This document shows, piece after piece, positions 42,444 to 50,986 of a stretch of DNA of 64,000 nucleotides (the stretch's first letter is position 1; each line of letters opens with the position of its first letter). Origin of the DNA: Cellulomonas telluris (GTDB lineage Bacteria; Actinomycetota; Actinomycetes; Actinomycetales; Cellulomonadaceae); assembly GCF_004886325.1 (NCBI RefSeq), contig NZ_QXFN01000004.1, positions 62,001-126,000 on the forward strand. The letters are read 5' to 3'. Below the pieces are notes generated by a model. That model made no database searches. It saw only the letters and a program-made list of their open reading frames with translations, and was not told the origin of the DNA. Position numbers and translations under genes: made by a program.

Positions 42444-43679
42444 GTGACGGCCACGGCGGACGGGCAGACGCACGGCACGGCTGCCGGGGGCTGCCCCGTG
42501 CGCAGGCTGACGCAGCCGGACGACGCGCTCGCGCCGGACGTCGAGGTACTCGACGGGCCCGAGCCCCGGTGGCGCATCCGCTCCTTCGAGGTGGCCCGGG
42601 CGCTGCTGCGCCACGCCGACGGCACCCGGCAGGCAGGTTTCGGCGCGGAGGAGGCCGGCGGCGCGGGCCCGTCCATGCGACCGCCCGTCCTCTACCTCGA
42701 GGGCGAGGCCCACCACGCGCAGCGCCGCGCCGCGGCCCGGTTCTTCGCGCCGCGGACCGTCGAGGGGTACCGCGGCTGGATGGAGGAGACGGCGGACGGG
42801 CTCGTCGCGACGGTGCGCACGGACGGGTGGACGGACCTGACCAGGCTGTCGATGCAGATGGCGGTGCAGGTCGCGTCCCGCGTGATCGGCCTGGACCACG
42901 GCTCGTCCCGCGCGATGCACCGGCGTCTCGACCAGTTCTTCGAGCCGGAGCGACCCGGCCGCTCGCCGCGGGCGCGCTGGCGGGCGGTGGAGCGCGGCTC
43001 GGCGCTGACGCGGTTCTTCCTCCTCGACGTCACGCCCGCGATCCGCGCCCGCCGCCGCCGGCGCCGTGACGACCTGATCAGCCGCCTGCTGGACGACGGC
43101 TTCAGCGACGTCGAGATCCTCACGGAGTGCGTGACCTACGCGGCTGCCGGCATGGTGACGACGCGGGAGCTCATCACCGTCGCGGTGTGGCACCTGCTCG
43201 AGGACGACGCCCTGCTCGCCCGGTACCGCGCGGGCGACCGGGACGAGCGCGTGGCGGTGCTCGACGAGGTCCTGCGGCTCGAGCCGGTCGTCGGTCACCT
43301 GCTGCGGCGCACGACCGCCGACCTGACCCTGGACGGTCCCGACGGCCCGGTGGACGTGCCGGCGGGCTCCCTGGTCGACATCGACGTCCGCGCCGTCAAC
43401 GCGGACGCCCGCGTCACGGGCGCCGACCCGCTCGCGCTGTGCCCGGCGCGCCCGCTCCCGCGCGCGGTGCCCCCGGCGCTGCTGGCCTTCGGCGACGGCC
43501 ACCACAAGTGCCCGGGCGCGCCGATCGCGCTGATGGAGGCCGAGATCTTCGTCTCGGCCCTGCTGCGCCACGAGGTCGCCTCGGCCGGGCCGCCGCGGGT
43601 GCGCTGGAACGAGGTGACGCAGGGCTACGACCTGTCGGCGCTGCGGGTGCGCCGGCTCCCGGACCGGGCCCGGGCCTGA
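42444..43679 (+). CDS. Cytochrome P450
   Basis: This is a 411-residue soluble P450. The heme-binding loop is LAFGDGHHKCPGAPIAL (Cys near residue 353), the K-helix pair is in DEVLRLEPVV (ExxR) and the I-helix reads YAAAGMVTTREL. The usual acid of the I-helix AGxD/ETT pattern is Val, so oxygen activation may differ from classical P450s. The substrate is unknown; no ferredoxin or reductase gene is adjacent. TACGCT sits seven bases before GTG 42444, so it is leaderless. It stands alone between the surface protein and glnA1, likely an insertion into the nitrogen block. Confidence 0.9.
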   Translation: MTATADGQTHGTAAGGCPVRRLTQPDDALAPDVEVLDGPEPRWRIRSFEVARALLRHADGTRQAGFGAEEAGGAGPSMRPPVLYLEGEAHHAQRRAAARFFAPRTVEGYRGWMEETADGLVATVRTDGWTDLTRLSMQMAVQVASRVIGLDHGSSRAMHRRLDQFFEPERPGRSPRARWRAVERGSALTRFFLLDVTPAIRARRRRRRDDLISRLLDDGFSDVEILTECVTYAAAGMVTTRELITVAVWHLLEDDALLARYRAGDRDERVAVLDEVLRLEPVVGHLLRRTTADLTLDGPDGPVDVPAGSLVDIDVRAVNADARVTGADPLALCPARPLPRAVPPALLAFGDGHHKCPGAPIALMEAEIFVSALLRHEVASAGPPRVRWNEVTQGYDLSALRVRRLPDRARA

Positions 43680-43754
43680 CCTTCGCCGGTCCCGGCACCC
43701 GGGCTGCTCGACCGGTCGTGCCCCCGACGCATCCGACCCGTCACCGCGCGGCCG

Positions 43755-44120
43755 TCAGGCGCGCCGCGGCGCCGTGCAGAGCGCGTCCCACCGCTCGGGG
43801 TCGGCCGCCTCCTCGTCCAGCCGTGCCGCATGGGTCGCGAAGGCCGCCATGATCGCCTCGCGGTCCCAGGTCGACGCCCACTCGGCGCCGAGGTGGCGCA
43901 GCGCGCGACGCAGGTCGAGGGAGTCCGCGCCTTCGCGCACGGGCCGGAGGCTGCCGTCGAGCTCGCCGTGGTAGATCCAGGTCGTCAGCGTGAGTCGGTC
44001 GCTCGCCACGGTGCACACCGGGACGTCGGCGGTGCCGCGGTGCACCCCGACCACGCGCAGACGGCCGGAGGCGAGGAGGTCGACGCACTGCTCGCGCACG
44101 ATGGTCTCGATCTGCTCCAC
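43755..44120 (-). CDS. Hypothetical protein
   Basis: The 121-residue protein has no signal peptide or membrane segment. The first half is strand-rich (LRVVGVHRGTADVPVCTVAS, LTLTTWIYHGEL) and the second helical (LDLRRALRHLGAEWASTWDREAIMAAFATHAARLDEEA). I do not recognise a family. GTG 44120 follows AGGAG by four bases. It is downstream of glnA1 on the same strand but separated by two terminator hairpins, so it has its own transcript. Confidence 0.65.
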   Translation of the reverse strand: MEQIETIVREQCVDLLASGRLRVVGVHRGTADVPVCTVASDRLTLTTWIYHGELDGSLRPVREGADSLDLRRALRHLGAEWASTWDREAIMAAFATHAARLDEEAADPERWDALCTAPRRA

Positions 44121-44218
44121 GTCACTCCTCGGTCCGCCGGGCGGCCGGGGGGAGCCGGCCGCGCCGAGCGTACGCGCCGGGGGCAGCCACGACGCCGGTC
44201 GCCCCGCGCGCGCAGCAC

Positions 44219-44253
44219 GGCACCCCCGCCGCCACGCGGGCGACGGGGGTGCC
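44219..44253 (-). terminator. Second terminator hairpin after glnA1
   Basis: A perfect 10-bp stem (GGCACCCCCG 44219-44228 with CGGGGGTGCC 44244-44253) and a 15-base loop lie beyond the first hairpin. Confidence 0.7.
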
Positions 44254-44268
44254 GGTACTGCGGGCCCA

Positions 44269-44294
44269 CGGCCCCTGGGAGCAGCCAGGGGCCG
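44269..44294 (-). terminator. First terminator hairpin after glnA1
   Basis: A perfect 10-bp stem (CGGCCCCTGG 44269-44278 with CCAGGGGCCG 44285-44294) and a 6-base loop start eight bases after the glnA1 stop. Confidence 0.8.
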
Positions 44295-44301
44295 CGGACG
44301 A

Positions 44302-45726
44302 TCACACGTCGAAGTAGAGCTCGAACTCGTGCGGGTGCGGCCGCAGACGGATCGGGTCCACCTCGGCGGAGCGCTTGTAGTCGATCCACGTCTGGATCAG
44401 GTCGGGCGTGAACACGTTGCCCGCCGTCAGCCAGTCGTGGTCGGCCTCGAGGTTGTCCAGCACCTCGGCGAGGGTGCCGGGGACCTGCTGGATGAGCGCG
44501 TGCTCCTCGGGGGGCAGCTCGTACAGGTCCTTGTCGACCGGCTCCGGCGGCTCGATGCGGTTCTGGATGCCGTCGAGGCCGGCCATGAGCATCGCCGCGA
44601 AGGCGAGGTACGGGTTGCTCGACGGGTCCGGCACGCGGAACTCGATGCGCTTGGCCTTCGGGTTCGAGCCCGTGACGGGGATGCGGATGCACGCGGAGCG
44701 GTTGCGGGCCGAGTACACGAGGTTGACCGGCGCCTCGAAGCCCGGGACCAGGCGGTGGTAGGAGTTCACCGTCGGGTTCGTGAACGCGAGCAGCGCGGGC
44801 GCGTGCTTGAGCAGGCCGCCGATGTACCAGCGGGCGAGGTCGGACAGGCCGCCGTAGCCCTTCTCGTCGAAGAACAGCGGCTCGCCGTCCTTCCACAGCG
44901 ACTGGTGCACGTGCATGCCCGAGCCGTTGTCCCCGAAGAGCGGCTTCGGCATGAAGGTCGCCGTGCGGCCGTTCTCGTGCGCGACGTTCTTCACGACGTA
45001 CTTGAACAGCTGGACCTTGTCGGCCGACTTGGCGAGCGTGTCGAAGCGGTAGTTGATCTCCGCCTGGCCGGCCGTGCCGACCTCGTGGTGCGCGCGCTCG
45101 ACCTGCAGGCCGAGGGCGTCGAGCTGCAGCGAGATCTGGTCGCGCAGGTCGGCGAAGTGGTCGACCGGCGGGACCGGGAAGTAGCCGCCCTTGTAGGGCG
45201 TCTTGTGGCCGAGGTTGCCACCCTCCTCGACGCGGCCCGTGTTCCAGGCGGCCTCGATGGAGTCGATGTAGTAGTACGACGCGTTCTGCTTCGTCTCGAA
45301 GCGGACGTCGTCGAAGATGTAGAACTCGGCCTCGGGCGCGAAGAACGCGGTGTCCGCGATGCCGGTCGACTTCAGGTACGCCTCGGCCTTCGCGGCGACC
45401 TGGCGGGGGTCGCGGCTGTAGGGCTCGTCGGTGTACGGGTCCACGATGTGGAAGTTGATGTTGAGCGTCTTCTCCGTGCGGAACGGGTCGACGTAGGCCG
45501 TCGTCACGTCGGGCACGAGCTTCATGTCCGACTCGTGGATGGCCTGGAAGCCGCGGATCGACGAGCCGTCGAACATCTGGCCGTCGGTGAAGAAGTCGGC
45601 GTCGAGCGAGGCGGCCGGCACGTTGAAGTGCTGCATCACGCCGGGCAGGTCGCAGAACCGCACGTCGACGAACTTGACGTCCTCGTTCTTGATGAACGCC
45701 AGGACTTCCTCCGGCTTGGTGAACAT
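44302..45726 (-). CDS. glnA: Glutamine synthetase type I (adenylylation-regulated)
   Basis: This is the main ammonium-assimilating enzyme, a dodecamer of 474-residue subunits. Signatures include [18 protein letters not shown] (near residue 51), [13 protein letters not shown] (near 128), [16 protein letters not shown] (near 212), [12 protein letters not shown] (near 262) and [10 protein letters not shown] (near 340). [10 protein letters not shown] (Tyr near 397) is the GlnE adenylylation site. GAGGAG precedes ATG 45726. A four-part GlnR box lies 64-101 bases upstream, so transcription responds to nitrogen supply. Two terminator hairpins follow. Confidence 0.97.
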   Translation of the reverse strand: MFTKPEEVLAFIKNEDVKFVDVRFCDLPGVMQHFNVPAASLDADFFTDGQMFDGSSIRGFQAIHESDMKLVPDVTTAYVDPFRTEKTLNINFHIVDPYTDEPYSRDPRQVAAKAEAYLKSTGIADTAFFAPEAEFYIFDDVRFETKQNASYYYIDSIEAAWNTGRVEEGGNLGHKTPYKGGYFPVPPVDHFADLRDQISLQLDALGLQVERAHHEVGTAGQAEINYRFDTLAKSADKVQLFKYVVKNVAHENGRTATFMPKPLFGDNGSGMHVHQSLWKDGEPLFFDEKGYGGLSDLARWYIGGLLKHAPALLAFTNPTVNSYHRLVPGFEAPVNLVYSARNRSACIRIPVTGSNPKAKRIEFRVPDPSSNPYLAFAAMLMAGLDGIQNRIEPPEPVDKDLYELPPEEHALIQQVPGTLAEVLDNLEADHDWLTAGNVFTPDLIQTWIDYKRSAEVDPIRLRPHPHEFELYFDV

Positions 45727-45789
45727 CCGCTGCTCCTCGGGTGGGGGGTGCCCGGTCGCCCCGGGCGTCCCCGAGGCTAGGAGCGCAGG

Positions 45790-45827
45790 GTTTCCCGGCC
45801 GTGCCGCGCTTGTTTCCGCCAGGTTAC
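45790..45827 (-). promoter_or_regulatory. GlnR box upstream of glnA1
   Basis: Read on the reverse strand, four pentamers follow each other with exact 6-base spacers: GTAAC, GAAAC, GGCAC, GAAAC. This is the GlnR operator pattern (gTnAC-n6-GaAAC, twice) known from Streptomyces, in which two GlnR dimers bind in tandem. It lies 64-101 bases ahead of the glnA1 start, and GlnR usually activates glnA under nitrogen limitation. The opposite gene begins only 78 bases away. Confidence 0.9.
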
Positions 45828-45904
45828 GCAGGCCGCCGCCGTGTAACGATCGGTCGAACTCCTGGTCGGGCGTCCGACCCGTGGACGCGACCTAGGCTGA
45901 GGGC

Positions 45905-46399
45905 ATGGCGACGCGCGACTCCATGGGCTCCTGGCTGGACGGTGGGAGCGGCGGTCACCAGGGGCGCGGCGAGCGCGGGTCGGGGCTGGGCCTGCCGGCC
46001 GAGGGCCCCGGGTCGCTCGCGCGCCTGCCCCGCCGGCTCGCGGCGCTGGCGGTCGACTGGGTCGCGTGCCTCGCCGTGTCGGCGGTGCTGTTCCCCTCCG
46101 TGGCGGACGGCGTCGCGCTGCTGCGCGGCGACCCGCTGGCCACGCTCGCCGTGTTCGCCGTCGAGAACCTCGTGCTCGTCGGCACCCTCGGCAACACCCT
46201 GGGGCACCGGCTGCTCGGCCTGCGCGTCGTGCCCCTCGCGCCGGCGCGGGGGAGCGGTGCGCTGCCGGGCGCCCCGGGGCTCGTGCGGGCGCTCGCGCGC
46301 ACGGTGCTGCTCTGCGTCGTCATCCCCGCGGTGGTCTGGGACGCCGACGGGCGCGGGCTGCACGACCGTGCGGCCGGGACGGCGATCGTCCGTCGCTGA
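45905..46399 (+). CDS. RDD-family membrane protein
   Basis: This is a 164-residue protein. After a Gly/Ser-rich leader of about 38 residues, LARLPRRLAALAVDWVACLAV has the Arg and Asp of the RDD motif. NTLGHRLLGLRVVPL and RALARTVLLCVVIPAVVWDADGRGLHDRAAGT complete the RDD domain, with three membrane segments. Function is unknown; some members are implicated in ion transport. TAGGCT lies six bases before ATG 45905, so it is leaderless. It diverges from glnA1, as does the RDD gene next to glnA1 in mycobacteria as I recall. Confidence 0.85.
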   Translation: MATRDSMGSWLDGGSGGHQGRGERGSGLGLPAEGPGSLARLPRRLAALAVDWVACLAVSAVLFPSVADGVALLRGDPLATLAVFAVENLVLVGTLGNTLGHRLLGLRVVPLAPARGSGALPGAPGLVRALARTVLLCVVIPAVVWDADGRGLHDRAAGTAIVRR

Positions 46400-46419
46400 C
46401 GAGGCGCTGCCCGGTCAGC

Positions 46420-47178
46420 TCACGCGGCAGCGGGCGCGACCTCCGCGAGGAACGCGTCGACGGCCTCGTGGAACAGGTCTGGCTGGTCGCGCCGCACGCA
46501 GTGACCGGCCCTCGGGACGACGACGCGGCGTACCCGGTCGTTGCCGACGACGGCCGGCGCCATCGGTGCGTCCGGCGGCACGACCAGCAGGGTCGGCACC
46601 CGGAGGGCGTCGAACAGCTCCTCCCACGCGGGGTCGCCGAGCCACAGCCCCTGCCGCACGTACGCGCGGTCGACGAGCGGCTTGCACGCGGCCCACGCCT
46701 CAGCCTCGGCACGGCTCCAGCCGGACTCGGCCACCATCCGCCGGACCGAGGCGGGGAGGTCGGTCAGGGAGTCGAGGAACCGCTCCTGCGCCGCGACGAA
46801 CGCCGGGTCCGGGACGTCGCCGGACGGCCGGGCCGGGTCCTCCAGCACGAGCGCCGTGACCCGGTCGGGGCGCGCGAGCGCCGCGCGAAGCGCGAGCAGC
46901 CCGCCGAGCGAGTGACCGACGAGCACGGCCGGCGCGGGCAGCGCCTCCACGAGCCCGACGACGTCGTCGAGCAGGACGTCCGGCGGCGCGGCCAGCTCCT
47001 CCGTCGTGAACCGCGGCGACCGGCCGTTCCCGCGCAGGTCCGGGGCGTGCACGTCCCAGCGGTCGCCCCAGTGCTGCACGAGGTCCGGCCAGGCCGTCCC
47101 GGCGTCGGTCAGCCCGTGCACGAGCACGAGCGGGGGAGCAGCGGGACTGCCGTACCGGTGGACCGTCAGGGGCTGCAC
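46420..47178 (-). CDS. Alpha/beta hydrolase
   Basis: This is a 252-residue hydrolase: LVLVHGLTDAGTAWPDL (oxyanion region), APDLRGNGRSPRF, nucleophile elbow AVLVGHSLGGLLALRA (Ser near residue 90), VPPDAPMAPA for the acid and PRAGHCVRRDQP for the His (near 231). The substrate is unknown. TAGCCT lies seven bases before GTG 47178 on the reverse strand, giving a leaderless mRNA. It converges on the RDD gene with a 20-base gap. Confidence 0.87.
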   Translation of the reverse strand: MQPLTVHRYGSPAAPPLVLVHGLTDAGTAWPDLVQHWGDRWDVHAPDLRGNGRSPRFTTEELAAPPDVLLDDVVGLVEALPAPAVLVGHSLGGLLALRAALARPDRVTALVLEDPARPSGDVPDPAFVAAQERFLDSLTDLPASVRRMVAESGWSRAEAEAWAACKPLVDRAYVRQGLWLGDPAWEELFDALRVPTLLVVPPDAPMAPAVVGNDRVRRVVVPRAGHCVRRDQPDLFHEAVDAFLAEVAPAAA

Positions 47179-47222
47179 GACGAGCAGGCTACCGAGGCAC
47201 GTGCGCCCTCCGCGGACGACGG

Positions 47223-47972
47223 TCAGCGGCCGCGCATGCCCTTGCGGTCGGGACGCGCGCGCGTCGGGTCGATGCCCTTGGGAACCGGCAGGCGGACCGC
47301 GCCGAGCGCCGTGAGCCGGCGCAGGACCTCGGCCACCTCCTGCTTGGTCAGCTGCGGCTTGAGCTTCTGCACCGTGCGCGGCAGCTTGCGCAGCGGCACC
47401 TGGCCCTCGCCGCTGCCCGCCTGGATGACGTGCACGGGGGCTCCGGAGACGACGCGCGCGGTCCGCTTGCGCTCGGACTCGAGGAGCTTGCCGATGCGGT
47501 GCGCGGGGCCCTCGCCGACGAGCACGACACCGGGCCGGCCGACGCCGCGGAACACCATGTCCTGCGTGCGAGGGTCGACCGCGACGGGCTCGTCGCCGAA
47601 CGTCCAGCCACGGCGCAGCGTGCCGAGCGCCGCCAGGGCCGCGCCGGGCTGCCCCTCGATGCGCGAGTAGGCGGCGGTCTCCGCGCGGCGGGCCAGCACG
47701 AACAGCGCGCCGAGCACGGCGAACGGGATGCTGAGCAGCAGCACGTAGACGACGCTGTCGGTCAGCAGGCCGATGACGAGGCCGAGGGCGACGACGCCGA
47801 CGAACACCGCGAGCACGATCCAGGTGACCGCCGGGTCGACCGTGCGGGTCATCTGGTAGGCCTGCCAGACCTGGTGGTACCAGCGGGTCTTCTTGACCTT
47901 GCCCGTCTTGCCCGTCCCCGCGCCGGCGCCGGCGGGGGAGCCCTGCGGGGAGGTGGAGCGCTCGCGTGCCAT
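47223..47972 (-). CDS. DUF4191 membrane protein
   Basis: This 249-residue protein has a basic N-terminus and two adjacent membrane segments (AVTWIVLAVFVGVVALGLVI and VVYVLLLSIPFAVLGALFVL, near residues 48-95). The soluble part contains GQPGAALAALGTLRRGWTF, DMVFRGVGRPGVVLVGEGP and RKLPRTVQKLKPQLTKQEVAE. This is the actinobacterial DUF4191 family of unknown function, regularly next to lipA. TAGACT lies eight bases before ATG 47972. The tail is basic. Confidence 0.88.
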   Translation of the reverse strand: MARERSTSPQGSPAGAGAGTGKTGKVKKTRWYHQVWQAYQMTRTVDPAVTWIVLAVFVGVVALGLVIGLLTDSVVYVLLLSIPFAVLGALFVLARRAETAAYSRIEGQPGAALAALGTLRRGWTFGDEPVAVDPRTQDMVFRGVGRPGVVLVGEGPAHRIGKLLESERKRTARVVSGAPVHVIQAGSGEGQVPLRKLPRTVQKLKPQLTKQEVAEVLRRLTALGAVRLPVPKGIDPTRARPDRKGMRGR

Positions 47973-48024
47973 GGGCCGTGAGTCTACCGGCGGCCGGGCC
48001 GCACCCGGCCCGCCGGAGCCGGCC

Positions 48025-49038
48025 TCAGCGGGCGGGCGTGCGCGCCAGCAGCGCCGAGGCCTCCTGGCGCGAGGTCGTCGGCTCGCCGAGGTGCGCGAGG
48101 GCGTCCGGGATCGGCAGGCCGCGACGGCGCATCGCCTGGCCCCACAGGCGTCCCGCCCGGTACGACGAGCGGACCAGCGGGCCGGACATGACGCCGAGGA
48201 AGCCGAGGCGCTCCGCCTCGGCGGAGAGCTCGACGAACTCCTCGGGGCGCACCCAGCGGTCGACCGGGTGGTGCCGCACCGACGGGCGCAGGTACTGCGT
48301 GATCGTCACGAGGTCGCAGCCGGCCTCGTGCAGGTCCCGCAGCGCGTCCGCGGCCTCCTGGGTCGTCTCGCCCATGCCGAGGATGAGGTTCGACTTCGTG
48401 ACCAGGCCGGCCTCGCGTGCTCGCGTGATCACCGACAGCGACCGCTCGTAGCGGAAGCCGGGACGGATCTGCTTGAAGATGCGCGGCACCGTCTCGAGGT
48501 TGTGCGCGAGGACCTCGGGGCGGGACTCGTTGACGACGTCCAGCAGCTCGGGGACGGCGTTGAAGTCCGGGATGAGCAGCTCGACGCCCGTGCCCGGGTT
48601 GAGCGCGTGGATCTGGCGGACCGTCTCCGCGTACAGCCACGCCCCGCCGTCGGGGAGGTCGTCGCGCGCGACGCCGGTGACCGTCGAGTACTTCAGGCCC
48701 ATCGCCTGCACCGACTCCGCGACGCGGCGCGGCTCGTCCGCGTCGAAGTCCGCCGGCTTGCCCGTGTCGATCTGGCAGAAGTCGCAGCGCCGCGTGCACT
48801 GGTCGCCGCCGATGAGGAACGTCGCCTCGCGGTCCTCCCAGCACTCGAAGATGTTGGGGCAGCCCGCCTCCTCGCAGACCGTGTGCAGCCCCTCGCGGCG
48901 CACCAGGCCCTTGAGCTCGCTGTACTCGGGGCCCGTCGTGGCGCGCGTGCGGATCCACTCGGGCTTCTTCTCGATCGGGGTGGCGGCGTTGCGCGCCTCC
49001 ACCCGGAGCATCCGGCGTCCCTCGGGGGCGATCGTCAC
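48025..49038 (-). CDS. lipA: Lipoyl synthase
   Basis: LipA is a radical SAM enzyme that inserts two sulfurs into octanoyl groups on E2 and GcvH proteins. The 337-residue protein has the auxiliary cluster motif [12 protein letters not shown] (near residue 55) and the radical SAM motif CTRRCDFC (near 81). [13 protein letters not shown] and the closing [12 protein letters not shown] contain the conserved Arg-Ser-Ser that binds the auxiliary cluster. GTG 49038 sits six bases after TAGTCT, so it is leaderless. Its substrate proteins here are the two lipoyl domains of sucB; the octanoyl donor step is lipB. Confidence 0.96.
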   Translation of the reverse strand: MTIAPEGRRMLRVEARNAATPIEKKPEWIRTRATTGPEYSELKGLVRREGLHTVCEEAGCPNIFECWEDREATFLIGGDQCTRRCDFCQIDTGKPADFDADEPRRVAESVQAMGLKYSTVTGVARDDLPDGGAWLYAETVRQIHALNPGTGVELLIPDFNAVPELLDVVNESRPEVLAHNLETVPRIFKQIRPGFRYERSLSVITRAREAGLVTKSNLILGMGETTQEAADALRDLHEAGCDLVTITQYLRPSVRHHPVDRWVRPEEFVELSAEAERLGFLGVMSGPLVRSSYRAGRLWGQAMRRRGLPIPDALAHLGEPTTSRQEASALLARTPAR

Positions 49039-49222
49039 GTGGTCAGACTAACCCGGCCCGCGCGGCGGCAGCGGGGGCGGCGGTGTGACGGCCGCCTCCC
49101 TCGCGAGCCCGGCGACGAGGACCTCCGTCCCGGGAGGTCGCCCTCGCCGCGGCGCACGCTGGGAGGAGCCGGTCGGCCCGAGGACGCGCCCGCACCGGTG
49201 GACCCAGGGGACGAGGTGCGAG

Positions 49223-49726
49223 ATGCAGGTGCTCGTGAGTGTGGCGTCGCGGCACGGGGCGACGCGGGAGATGGGCGCGCTGGTGGCGCAGGAGCTGCGT
49301 GCCGCCGGCCACGAGGTGGCCGAGGTGGAGCCGGAGGACGTCGAGCGCGTCGACGGGTACGACGCCGTCGTGCTCGGGTCCGCGGTGTACGTCGGCCGGC
49401 TCGCGCTGGGTCTGCGGGCCCTCGTGGACCGGCAGGGCGGGCAGCTGCGGGCGCGGCCCACGTGGCTGTTCTGGTCCGGCCCCATCGGCGACCCGCCGGT
49501 GCCGATGACCGTGCCGGACGACGTCACGGCCCTGGCCCGGGCGGTGGAGGCGCGCGGCGTCGCCATGTTCCCCGGCCGTCTGGAGCGGACGGGCCTCGAC
49601 CTGTCCGAGCGTGCCCTCGTCGCGCTCACGCGCGCCGAGGCGGGCGACTTCCGGGACCTCGACGCGGTCCAGGCGTGGGGACGCGAGGTGGCGGAGGCGC
49701 TCGGGCCCGCGCGCGCCCGTTCCTGA
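49223..49726 (+). CDS. Flavodoxin-domain protein
   Basis: This is a 167-residue flavodoxin-like protein. The phosphate loop is VSVASRHGATREMGAL (near residue 6), with AVVLGSAVYVGRLALGLRAL (near 48) and WLFWSGPIGDPP (near 81) contacting FMN. It resembles the HemG/MioC-like flavodoxins of actinobacteria, sometimes called menaquinone-dependent protoporphyrinogen oxidase, but that role is not shown here. ATG 49223 follows ACGAGG. The gene sits between lipA and lipB on the opposite strand. Confidence 0.85.
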   Translation: MQVLVSVASRHGATREMGALVAQELRAAGHEVAEVEPEDVERVDGYDAVVLGSAVYVGRLALGLRALVDRQGGQLRARPTWLFWSGPIGDPPVPMTVPDDVTALARAVEARGVAMFPGRLERTGLDLSERALVALTRAEAGDFRDLDAVQAWGREVAEALGPARARS

Positions 49727-49744
49727 CGGCGCCCCACCGGCGGC

Positions 49745-50434
49745 TCAGACCGCCGCGGCGTGCGTGGGGGTGCTCGCGGCCAGCAGGGGCGTGAGCACCT
49801 CGCGCAGGTGCCGCTCGACGACGGGCGCCACCTCGGTGACGGTGACGGGACGGCCCGCCTCGGCGGACAGCGACGTCACGTCGGCGTCGTCGATGCCGCA
49901 CGGCACGATGCGCTCGTACCACGTGAGGTCCGGGGAGCAGTTGAGGGCGAAGCCGTGCATGGTGACCCCGCGGGCCACGCGGGCCCCGATGGCGGCCACC
50001 TTGCGCGCCCGGCGCGGTGCCGGCGTGGCCTCGGGGTCGTCGGCCGGGAGCCAGACGCCGCTGCGTCCCTCGACGCGCTCGGTGGCCACGCCGAGGTCGG
50101 CGCACGTGCGGATGAGCGCCTCCTCCAGCGCGCGCACGTAGCGGACGACGTCCACGGGCTCGGCCAGGCGCACGATCGGGTAGCCGACGAGCTGGCCGGG
50201 ACCGTGCCACGTGATGCGGCCGCCGCGGTCGACGTCGACGACCGGGGTGCCGTCGGTCGGTCGGTCGCTGCGCGCCGTGCGCTTGCCCGCGGTGTACACC
50301 GGCTCGTGCTCGAGGAGCAGCACGACGTCCTCGCGCGTGCCGGCCTCGACGGCGGCGTGGACCTCGCGCTGCAGCGCCCACGTCGGCTCGTACGGCTGCA
50401 GCCGGGTGCTGAGGTCGAGCGGTTCGACGCGCAT
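49745..50434 (-). CDS. lipB: Octanoyltransferase
   Basis: LipB moves octanoate from octanoyl-ACP to the lipoyl domains, so it joins the fab pathway to sucB. The 229-residue protein has [16 protein letters not shown], the substrate-binding [19 protein letters not shown] (near residue 71), the Lys in [25 protein letters not shown] (near 143) and the catalytic Cys in [14 protein letters not shown] (near 178). TAGCCT lies seven bases before ATG 50434, so the gene is leaderless. It is separated from marR by ten bases on the same strand. Confidence 0.95.
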   Translation of the reverse strand: MRVEPLDLSTRLQPYEPTWALQREVHAAVEAGTREDVVLLLEHEPVYTAGKRTARSDRPTDGTPVVDVDRGGRITWHGPGQLVGYPIVRLAEPVDVVRYVRALEEALIRTCADLGVATERVEGRSGVWLPADDPEATPAPRRARKVAAIGARVARGVTMHGFALNCSPDLTWYERIVPCGIDDADVTSLSAEAGRPVTVTEVAPVVERHLREVLTPLLAASTPTHAAAV

Positions 50435-50444
50435 GCCCGCCAGG

Positions 50445-50945
50445 CTAAGCCCTCGCGGAGGCGTCGTCGCCGTCCTCTCCCGCGCCGGGCCGGCCGCCCG
50501 GCGCGGGGACGGACCGGTCCGGCCGGACGACGAGCAGCAGCAGGTCGCGCAGCTGCGCGCGCTGCCGGTCGTCCAGGGGCTCCAGGACGCGCTCCTGCGC
50601 CGGCTCGGGGTCCGCGGACGCGAGGAAGGCCGCTGTCCCGGCCGCGGTGATCGCGATGACGTGCCGGCGCCGGTCGTCGGGGTCGGGCCGGCGGCTCACG
50701 TAGCCCGTGCGCTCCAGGCGGGCGAGGACGCGGCTCATCGTCTGCTCGGTGACGCCGCACGCCTCGGCGAGCTCCCGCTGGGACATGTCGCGGGCCGTGA
50801 GGTGCACGAGCACCGGGTGGCTGGCGTGGTTGAGGTCCCACGCCGCGAGGTGGGCGTTCCACTCGCGCTCCATGCGGCGGGCCGCGGCGGAGAGGAGCCG
50901 GCCCACGGGCCAGTGGTCGATCGGGCCCTGCGTGGTGTCGCTCAC
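50445..50945 (-). CDS. MarR-family transcriptional regulator
   Basis: This is a 166-residue MarR regulator. Dimerisation helices flank the winged helix-turn-helix: [29 protein letters not shown] (near residues 54-82) and the wing [15 protein letters not shown]. The C-terminal 25 residues are a disordered acidic tail. It starts at GTG 50945 and diverges from the mmpL transporter with a 41-base gap. A palindrome at the start of mmpL (50993-51006) is the probable binding site, so the regulator likely represses the transporter and perhaps itself. Confidence 0.9.
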   Translation of the reverse strand: MSDTTQGPIDHWPVGRLLSAAARRMEREWNAHLAAWDLNHASHPVLVHLTARDMSQRELAEACGVTEQTMSRVLARLERTGYVSRRPDPDDRRRHVIAITAAGTAAFLASADPEPAQERVLEPLDDRQRAQLRDLLLLVVRPDRSVPAPGGRPGAGEDGDDASARA

Positions 50946-50986
50946 CGTGTTCCGCCTTCCGTTTGCCCGGGCGCGGGGGACGACCC

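Noticed and set aside
37553-42676. A 1707-codon open frame on the reverse strand
   Set aside because: It is antisense to glnE, the surface protein and the P450 start, low in complexity (Arg, Ala, Gly, Asp), without any family motif. High GC removes stop codons by chance.
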